Below are positions 8,791-13,571 of a stretch of 13,571 nt of DNA, piece by piece. Source of the stretch: an uncultured Erysipelotrichales bacterium (GTDB taxonomy: Bacteria > Bacillota_I > Bacilli_A > Erysipelotrichales > Coprobacillaceae). Made by a program: the position numbers and the translations under genes. Position 1 is the first letter of the stretch; each line of letters opens with the position of its first letter. The stretch spans positions 1 to 13,571 of the forward strand of contig CAKVJS010000015.1 in NCBI GenBank assembly GCA_934754755.1, in the 5' to 3' direction. Under the pieces are notes generated by a model. It saw nothing but the letters and a program-made list of their open reading frames with translations, had not been told where the DNA came from and searched no databases.

Positions 8791-9227
8791 TAGACGGTGA
8801 CGGATGTCCTGATATGGATGGTATTTTAGAAATAGCAGATGCGTATGACTGCCAGGTAACCCTATATATTGATTATGCCCATGTAAGTAAATATTTGTGT
8901 TCTACAGTATATTGTGAAATAGGCGCAGATAGTGTTGATTTAATGATTTTAAAACATGTACAAAAAGGAAATATAGTGATTACACAGGATTATGGTCTTG
9001 CTTCTTTGTTGCTTACGCAGGGGGCAAAAGTATTGCATGTATCGGGATTACGCTTAGATGCCAGAACGCTAGATACTTTGTTGGTAACCCGGTACTTATC
9101 ACATCGACAACGGCGTATAGGCAATCACCATAAAGGACCACCGAAGCGCAAAAAAGAGAATCGAAAGCAATTTCTTAAACAATTAGAAACATTAATTAAA
9201 GAATGTAAAAATGAGTTAGGGGATTAG
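8778..9227 (+). CDS. YaiI/YqxD family protein (DUF188)
   Basis: A 149-residue soluble protein of the DUF188 family, which has a PIN/NYN-like nuclease fold by structural comparison but no established activity. It keeps the family marks: the N-terminal acidic motif DGDGCP (6-11; DADACP in many members), D54 in SVDLMIL, ITQDYGLA (68-75), GAKVLHVSG (82-90), RRIGNHHKGPP (112-122), and a basic tail with NRKQFL. The family N-terminus agrees with the ATG at 8778. This start overlaps the end of the pseudorhomboid gene by 13 bases and has only a weak AGG ahead of it, so translation is probably coupled. It is the last gene of the operon, before a short terminator. Confidence 0.85.
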   Translation: MHILIDGDGCPDMDGILEIADAYDCQVTLYIDYAHVSKYLCSTVYCEIGADSVDLMILKHVQKGNIVITQDYGLASLLLTQGAKVLHVSGLRLDARTLDTLLVTRYLSHRQRRIGNHHKGPPKRKKENRKQFLKQLETLIKECKNELGD

Positions 9228-9246
9228 TAGACCCCTGCTTTTTATT
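9218..9246 (+). terminator. Weak terminator of the Ig-like/pseudorhomboid/DUF188 operon
   Basis: AGGGG (9218-9222) pairs with CCCCT (9232-9236) around a 9-base loop. After GC comes a run of five T residues, then ATTT. The stem spans the stop codon. It is short, so termination may be partial. Confidence 0.55.
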
Positions 9247-9252
9247 TAGCCC

Positions 9253-9282
9253 TTGCATAAATTGTGTTTTCTACTCTATAAT
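9253..9282 (+). promoter_or_regulatory. Promoter of the HAD-DUF4250 operon
   Basis: TTGCAT (9253-9258) and a perfect TATAAT (9277-9282) are 18 bases apart. The start near 9289 leaves a leader of about 12 bases carrying a GGGG ribosome site. An in-frame TTG at 9253 is the -35 box itself, so it cannot be the start codon of a transcript made here. Confidence 0.7.
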
Positions 9283-9300
9283 AAAAAACGGGGTACACAA

Positions 9301-10116
9301 ATGAAATATAAAGCAATTGCACTAGATTTAGATGGAACATTAAAGAATTCACAACAAGAAATTATGCCAGAAACCAGGAAAATACTAATTCAACTTCAGA
9401 AGAAAGGAGTAAAAGTAGTGTTAGCCTCGGGAAGACCTACATGGGGAATGCAGGAAGAAGCGAAGGAGTTACTATTTGACCAATTTGGTGGGTATACCTT
9501 ATCGTTCAATGGCGCTTGTATTCAAAATTGTACGACAAAGGAAATTGTATATAATGCAACACTCGAAAAGGAGTTAGCCCATCGTATTTATAAACAGGCA
9601 AAGGCATATCATCTTTCGGTAGTTACCTATAAAGATGATACTATTATTACCGAAGATGGAGATGATACATATGTTCAATTAGAGGCGAGAATCAATCGTA
9701 TGCCAATAAAAGAAGTGTCTAATCTGATTGATGAAATAGACATCGATGTCAATAAAGTATTATTAACCGGTGATCCTGCGTATATGGAGAAAGTATTAGA
9801 TCCGCTGTCAAAGGCCTTTCCAGAAGTATGGATGTATCGGTCAAATCCATATTTTATCGAGGTTATGCCACATAGTGTGGACAAGGCTAGTTCTCTTGGG
9901 GAATTAATAAAAATTTTAAAAATCAAACAAGAATCGTTAATTGTATTTGGAGATGGGTATAATGATGTAAGCATGATTCGTTATGCGGGATTAGGTGTTG
10001 CTATGGGGAATGCTGTTGCCGAGGCAAAAGAAGTAGCTGCAGCAACAACTTCATCCAATGATGACGAAGGCATTGCGAATTACTTACATAAATTACAAAA
10101 GGCAGGTGAGATATAG
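9301..10116 (+). CDS. Cof-type HAD-superfamily phosphatase
   Basis: A 271-residue cytoplasmic hydrolase of the Cof/YbiV group (HAD subfamily IIB). Motif I is DLDGTL (9-14) with nucleophile D9 and acid/base D11. Motif II is ASGRP (42-46). Motif III is K195. Motif IV is GDGYNDVSM (217-225) with D218 and D222 binding magnesium. The large C2B cap domain sits between motifs II and III (about 85-190). Known members dephosphorylate sugar phosphates, FMN or pyridoxal phosphate, and sequence does not give the substrate. The start is ATG 9301, after GGGG at 9290-9293 and the promoter TATAAT. The last base of its TAG stop is the first base of the next gene's GTG, so the two are translationally coupled. 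Confidence 0.92.
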   Translation: MKYKAIALDLDGTLKNSQQEIMPETRKILIQLQKKGVKVVLASGRPTWGMQEEAKELLFDQFGGYTLSFNGACIQNCTTKEIVYNATLEKELAHRIYKQAKAYHLSVVTYKDDTIITEDGDDTYVQLEARINRMPIKEVSNLIDEIDIDVNKVLLTGDPAYMEKVLDPLSKAFPEVWMYRSNPYFIEVMPHSVDKASSLGELIKILKIKQESLIVFGDGYNDVSMIRYAGLGVAMGNAVAEAKEVAAATTSSNDDEGIANYLHKLQKAGEI

Positions 10117-10295
10117 TGCTACCTAAAGATATTCATATGTTGGTGAGTTATTTAAATACTAAGTTACGTGATGAAGATATGTCAGTGGAACATATAATTG
10201 AAACACAGGATGAAAATCCAGATGAAATTGTTTCTCGAGTAACAGAGAATGGATATATATATGATAAAAGTATAAGACAATTTAAACATAGATAG
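10116..10295 (+). CDS. Small DUF4250-family protein
   Basis: A 59-residue protein starting at GTG 10116, inside the TAGTG overlap with the HAD gene, with AGGTGAG at 10104-10110 as ribosome site. It reads MLPKDIHMLVSYLNTKLRD at the N-terminus and NGYIYDKSIRQF near the C-terminus. The opening LPKD..ML.SY.NTKLRD and the closing GY.YD....QF are hallmarks of DUF4250, a small family of unknown function common in Clostridia and relatives, with a helix-turn-helix-like look (helices at about 6-18, 22-31 and 34-44). It is likely soluble. Coupling to the HAD phosphatase implies joint expression, but no functional link is established. Confidence 0.85.
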   Translation: MLPKDIHMLVSYLNTKLRDEDMSVEHIIETQDENPDEIVSRVTENGYIYDKSIRQFKHR

Positions 10296-10317
10296 CATTA
10301 TGCTCTATGTTTTTTTT
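10285..10317 (+). terminator. HAD-DUF4250 operon terminator
   Basis: AACATAGA (10285-10292) pairs with TCTATGTT (10304-10311). The loop contains a smaller GCAT/ATGC pairing, and a run of T residues reaches 10317. The ascending arm overlaps the last codons of the DUF4250 gene. Confidence 0.85.
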
Positions 10318-10442
10318 ATATCCAAAATTATGCATGTAAATAAAAGAAGTAACACATAGAAAAAGACTGTATACAAGTGCGTAAGACAAATATGCAAAGA
10401 CATATAGAAAAAGATATATCCAATATGTCAATAGGAGGAAAA

Positions 10443-12338
10443 ATGAAAAGAATGAATTGGAAGAAGTTCTTTATGTGTTTTACTATTATTAGTTTTGTAG
10501 TGGCAATGTATGGCAGTCAAAGTATCAATGCAAAGGGCTATAAAGTGTCGTATACCTTAGATTATGAATGGAAAGCGATGGCGGGAAATGGCGGAGTAAA
10601 AGGGTATTTACCAATCATTAAAATTAATGATGAGGTGGCCTGGTGTTTGCAAGCAGATAAACATGTTATTTTAGGAGAAAACCATGATATAAGTAGCAGT
10701 GATATAGGTCTTACGGATACGCAGGTACGTGAGCTATCACTCATCGCAAATTTTGGTTATTTTAACAATCCAAGTAATGAAAATTATGCATTAGTACAAA
10801 ATCTTATTTGGCAATCTCTCGGCTTTACCGATTTTTATGCTTCTAAAAAGTACCCTACAAAGGAGAGTCAACAAGATTGGCAAAATACTATTTTACAACA
10901 AATCAAGGAGTATCATACTAAGAGTAAATTTTGTGGAACGGTGCAAGAAGTAATAACTGGACAAACGACGATATTCAAGGATAGTGTATTTCAAAATATG
11001 AATATTGTTTCGAAAGAAGGGTTGCAGGCAACTGTGCAAGGGGATGAACTGCATGTACTTGTAAATAATGATAGCCCTAGGATTTCCAAGCTCACACTAG
11101 AAAAGAATCTACGTAATAAGGGTATTAATTTAATTGTTAAAAAGGGAGACAGTCAAGCAGTATCTGTTTTACACAATAATATGATTGATACATGTGAAAT
11201 TAGATTTGAGAAAAATGAAGCTCGTCTAAGGATTATTAAGAAGGATGGAAAAACCGGAGAAATCATTAGAAGGAAACATGCAAAGTTTCAAATTTATGAT
11301 GATAAAAATCAAGAAGTAATTCATCAGGATGGTGAAACTAAAGTTGATACATTTGAAACGAATGAACAAGGAGAGGTGCTTATTCCAGTAAAACTAAAAT
11401 ATGGCCAATATAGCATTCATGAAGTAGAGGCGCCAGAAGGGTATATTATTGGTGAACCAGTTGGCGTTACAATAGGGAGAGTAAGCGAAGAGGTAGATAA
11501 TCACGGAACACCCATTTTTACAGTCGATGTGCGCAATGATCAACCCGAAGGCAAGCTTACCATCCATAAATCATTTAAGGGTGATGATGTAAACTCCTAT
11601 GCGAAATTTAAGGTTACTGCAAATAGTGATATCATAAATCCAACATCGGGTGAGATTGTTCTAAATAAAGGAAGTTGGCTGCGAAACCCGGAAAGTGAAG
11701 ATGGGTTATATACAATAACCACTACTGGATCTATTGAGGTATCTCATTTGCCTTTAGGTACAGGAAATATATCCTATAGTGTACAGGAGGTAGAAGCATC
11801 TTATCAGTATCAGTTAGCCTCAGAACAAATAGTTACTTTTATGGAATTAGATGGTAAAACAAAGGAATATAACCAAGAGCTAACTTTTACTAATGAGTTA
11901 ACGAGTACAAGTATTGCTAAAGAGGATAGTGATACAGGAGAACTGATAGAAGGGGCAAAGTTAGAGCTCTATGATGATACAGATAATACATCTATAGAAA
12001 ATTGGACGACAACTACACAACCGCATCAAATTGATGGGTTATTGCGTCAACACCAGTATAGACTAAAGGAAAAACAAGCACCAAATGGATATGAAACAAG
12101 TGAGGATATTATATTTACGGCTACGAATCAACAAAATATTACAATGAAGGATAAGAAGATAAAAAAAGTATATAAAATTGATAAAGTAGAAAAGGTAGAT
12201 AAGAGTAAGAAAGTAAAAGAACCCTTAATTGCTACTGGCGATATCATTACTTCACCCTATTTATATTTGATTATAATGGCCTTTTCGGCTCTGTTTATAG
12301 TGTTATACATTCGTAAAAAGATTCGTAAAAAAAGCTAA
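10443..12338 (+). CDS. Secreted Cna-B/SpaA-type adhesin with thioester-like head domain
   Basis: A 631-residue surface protein. Residues 1-30 form a signal peptide (MKRMNWKKFF, hydrophobic core, likely cut after SINA). Residues 33-175 resemble a thioester (TQXA) domain. C68 and Q119 in LVQNLIW match the Cys and Gln that form an internal thioester in such domains and bind host surfaces covalently. Three Cna-B-like modules follow at about 261-366, 369-486 and 489-570. Each has a leading lysine and a Y-S/R-x-x-E strand (E327, E449, E543), and the first two end in asparagine (N365, N484), as needed for isopeptide bonds. A lysine-rich linker (571-593), LIATGD (595-600), one membrane helix (604-623) and a basic tail follow, so LPxTG is replaced by LIATG. 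The start is ATG 10443, after AGGAGG at 10433-10438; an upstream GTG at 10377 lacks a site. No sortase gene is in the window. Confidence 0.85.
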   Translation: MKRMNWKKFFMCFTIISFVVAMYGSQSINAKGYKVSYTLDYEWKAMAGNGGVKGYLPIIKINDEVAWCLQADKHVILGENHDISSSDIGLTDTQVRELSLIANFGYFNNPSNENYALVQNLIWQSLGFTDFYASKKYPTKESQQDWQNTILQQIKEYHTKSKFCGTVQEVITGQTTIFKDSVFQNMNIVSKEGLQATVQGDELHVLVNNDSPRISKLTLEKNLRNKGINLIVKKGDSQAVSVLHNNMIDTCEIRFEKNEARLRIIKKDGKTGEIIRRKHAKFQIYDDKNQEVIHQDGETKVDTFETNEQGEVLIPVKLKYGQYSIHEVEAPEGYIIGEPVGVTIGRVSEEVDNHGTPIFTVDVRNDQPEGKLTIHKSFKGDDVNSYAKFKVTANSDIINPTSGEIVLNKGSWLRNPESEDGLYTITTTGSIEVSHLPLGTGNISYSVQEVEASYQYQLASEQIVTFMELDGKTKEYNQELTFTNELTSTSIAKEDSDTGELIEGAKLELYDDTDNTSIENWTTTTQPHQIDGLLRQHQYRLKEKQAPNGYETSEDIIFTATNQQNITMKDKKIKKVYKIDKVEKVDKSKKVKEPLIATGDIITSPYLYLIIMAFSALFIVLYIRKKIRKKS

Positions 12339-12343
12339 AATCT

Positions 12344-12366
12344 AAGGAGGGATACCTCCTTTTTAT
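12344..12366 (+). terminator. Adhesin gene terminator
   Basis: AAGGAGG (12344-12350) pairs with CCTCCTT (12355-12361) around a GATA loop and runs into a T-tract, six bases after the stop codon. Confidence 0.88.
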
Positions 12367-12388
12367 ATATATCTATAATATATACTAA

Positions 12389-12442
12389 CAAAAAGGACAT
12401 AGACCATGCTTCGTATTGCCTATGAAGCGAGCTCTATGTCCT
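12389..12442 (-). terminator. Two-tier hairpin terminator of the marR-paiA operon
   Basis: AGGACATAGA (12394-12403) pairs perfectly with TCTATGTCCT (12433-12442). Inside it a second stem, GCTTC (12408-12412) with GAAGC (12424-12428), forms a branched or bulged hairpin. The T-tract lies on the minus-strand exit side (A residues at 12390-12394 on the plus strand), so it serves the leftward operon. No T-tract follows on the plus strand. Confidence 0.75.
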
Positions 12443-12463
12443 AATGTTACACTATTCGTGTTT

Positions 12464-12997
12464 TCATATCTTTATATTTTGTAATTCTTTTAATAGAATT
12501 AAATCTGTCTGTTTTTCATCACCCATTAAAAAGGAATGTGTCCCAATCTGCTTAAATCCCATTTGTTTATAAAACATAATCGCATTTTGATTATACTCCC
12601 AAACACCTAGCCAAATAGTTTCCTTTTTATACTGCTTTGCTAATGATTCTGCAATATGGAACAAATACTTTCCATAACCTTGTCTTAAGTACTGTTTTCT
12701 AATATAAATTCTTTCAATCTCCAAAGCATTATCAGCAACGTATTCTGATTGTGCATCTTCTATATTTATCTTTAAATATCCTACAATTTGATCTGATTTC
12801 TTTAGAAAGAAAAAGGAACTATTGGGATTTGATAGCTCATTTGCTAATTTATTTTTGTTATATGCCTTTTCAAGATAGTTTGTTAAATTTTCTTCAGAAT
12901 TTTGTTCTTTAAATGTATTAGAAAATGTTTCAATACTAATTGCATGTAAGGTGTCTATGTAAGAAAGAGTACATTCCATTAATTCTAAATTATCCAT
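12464..12997 (-). CDS. paiA: PaiA-like GNAT acetyltransferase (spermidine/spermine N-acetyltransferase)
   Basis: A 177-residue GNAT-fold enzyme closely similar to Bacillus subtilis PaiA, which acetylates spermidine and spermine with acetyl-CoA. Recalled family phrases present here are SIETFSNTFKEQN (21-33), a block near 57-65 ending in SSFFF, and VGYLKINIEDAQSE (72-85). The strand LEIERIYI (92-99) precedes the acetyl-CoA pyrophosphate loop RQGYGKYL (105-112), and IWLGVWEYNQNAI.FYKQMGF (128-148) is the last part of the fold. AAAGGAG (13006-13012 on the complement) is the ribosome site, eight bases from the ATG, and overlaps the stop of marR. The likely role is lowering polyamine levels. It is paired with a MarR regulator and not with paiB. 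Confidence 0.88.
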   Translation of the reverse strand: MDNLELMECTLSYIDTLHAISIETFSNTFKEQNSEENLTNYLEKAYNKNKLANELSNPNSSFFFLKKSDQIVGYLKINIEDAQSEYVADNALEIERIYIRKQYLRQGYGKYLFHIAESLAKQYKKETIWLGVWEYNQNAIMFYKQMGFKQIGTHSFLMGDEKQTDLILLKELQNIKI

Positions 12998-13010
12998 TTG
13001 TCCATCTCCT

Positions 13011-13463
13011 TTAATATTTACGTTTGTTTCCAGACTTTACAAAATCCCAATCGAGTTCAATGTTTTTTTTCATTTTTGATAATAACTTATGCATTAGCGC
13101 TATTTCTTCTTTTGAAAAACTTTTAAGTGCTACTTTATTGGAGTATTCATTTTCCCTAAGAATAAAAATGGCGACATCTTTCCCTTTATCTGTAGTATAC
13201 AGATGTTTAATCTTCTTATTTTGGCTGTCTAGTTTTTTCTCAATAAATCCATTTCCTTCTAGTTTTTTTATTGCTCTTGATAGAGTTGTTCGATCAACTT
13301 TGATTAATTCTGCTAATCGTTCAGGAATAATACCTTCATTTTCATAAATTCGAACTAGATACAGATATTGTCCTTTAGTAAGTGATAAATCTTTGAACTC
13401 AATATTAGCTATGGAATCTAGTGCTCTTGCAATAGTGCCCACATCTCTTAAAACATCTTTCAT
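13011..13463 (-). CDS. MarR-family transcriptional regulator
   Basis: A 150-residue winged helix-turn-helix protein. The DNA-binding core spans about 45-95: PERLAELIKVDRTTLSRAIKKLEGNGFI covers the two helices of the HTH, and KKIKHLYTTDKG is the wing leading to the next helix. N- and C-terminal helices would form the dimer interface. The usual arginine-rich wing (DxRxxR) is here DSQNKK, a milder, lysine-based version. It is the first gene of the leftward operon with paiA (13-base gap), and its start follows AAAGGA. MarR proteins usually repress their own operon and release DNA on binding a small molecule. Control of the polyamine acetyltransferase is therefore a reasonable inference; the ligand is unknown. 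Confidence 0.9.
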   Translation of the reverse strand: MKDVLRDVGTIARALDSIANIEFKDLSLTKGQYLYLVRIYENEGIIPERLAELIKVDRTTLSRAIKKLEGNGFIEKKLDSQNKKIKHLYTTDKGKDVAIFILRENEYSNKVALKSFSKEEIALMHKLLSKMKKNIELDWDFVKSGNKRKY

Positions 13464-13488
13464 ATAAATAATCCTTTCATTCTCTAAG

Positions 13489-13517
13489 ATAATACCAAAA
13501 TTTTATTGCATTTACAA
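13489..13517 (-). promoter_or_regulatory. Promoter and candidate MarR operator of the marR-paiA operon
   Basis: On the minus strand TTGTAA (13512-13517) and TATTAT (13489-13494) are 17 bases apart. The -35 box lies inside an imperfect palindrome TTGCATTTACAA (13506-13517, half-sites TTGnA/TnCAA), a size and placement typical of MarR-family operators. The element TTTACAA recurs at 13553-13559. Upstream DNA (13518-13571) is very A+T-rich. Confidence 0.55.
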
Positions 13518-13571
13518 CAAAATAAATAGCTGAATTAATATTTTAATATTTATTTACAATTGATAAAACTC

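Noticed and set aside
9253..9300. Upstream TTG start adding 16 residues to the HAD phosphatase
   Set aside because: The TTG is the -35 box and a TATAAT lies within the extension; the family N-terminus begins at 9301.
10377..10442. Upstream GTG start adding 22 residues to the adhesin
   Set aside because: It has no ribosome site, would bury the signal peptide behind a charged extension, and AGGAGG sits correctly for the ATG at 10443.
12389..12442. Two-tier hairpin as a possible small RNA or mobile-element end
   Set aside because: Its position between convergent genes and the T-tract on the exit side of the leftward operon are fully explained by a terminator.
13024..13347. A 107-codon open frame on the plus strand
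   Set aside because: It is antisense to the MarR gene, with a phenylalanine/serine-rich composition that mirrors the Lys/Glu codons of the true gene.
13518..13571. Repeated AATATT and TTTACAA elements as a possible repeat array
   Set aside because: There are too few copies with no regular spacing; the sequence is simple A+T-rich promoter DNA cut off by the window edge.

Overview
The window is from a low-GC Gram-positive bacterium (Bacillota). Supporting signs are A+T-rich codons, purine-rich ribosome sites, TTGnnn/TATAAT promoters, a Cna-B surface protein with a Gram-positive style wall-anchor tail, and a pyrG leader of the type known from Bacillus and relatives. DUF4250 and PfoR-type proteins fit Clostridia or Erysipelotrichia, but the sequence alone does not fix the family.

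Layout. 1-1140: a PfoR/EIIC-like membrane protein with its own promoter and terminator. 1140-2070: a gene-poor stretch that may hold a decayed gene on the minus strand, then tRNA-Ile(GAU) and tRNA-Ala(UGC) on the plus strand facing tRNA-Lys(UUU) on the minus strand, each unit with its own terminator. 2150-7150: housekeeping genes on the plus strand: a MalY/PatB-type C-S lyase, CTP synthase behind a compact CTP-responsive attenuator, and the ispF-gltX pair. 7390-9240: a three-gene operon of a membrane-anchored Ig-like protein, a rhomboid-fold protein that has lost its catalytic residues, and a DUF188 (YaiI/YqxD) protein. 9250-10320: a Cof-type HAD phosphatase coupled by a one-base overlap to a 59-residue DUF4250 protein. 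10440-12370: a secreted adhesin with a thioester-type head, three Cna-B-like modules, and a LIATG motif where LPxTG is expected. 12380-13571: a minus-strand operon of a MarR regulator and a PaiA-like polyamine acetyltransferase, with a candidate operator over its -35 box.

Most genes serve core metabolism and translation (CTP, isoprenoids, Glu-tRNA, tRNAs). Three parts look less ordinary: the Ig-like/pseudorhomboid/DUF188 operon, the adhesin with an atypical anchor motif, and the compact pyrG leader. No CRISPR array, insertion sequence, phage gene, toxin-antitoxin pair or replication origin was seen. The pseudorhomboid operon is the best candidate for something undescribed, but its function is unknown.
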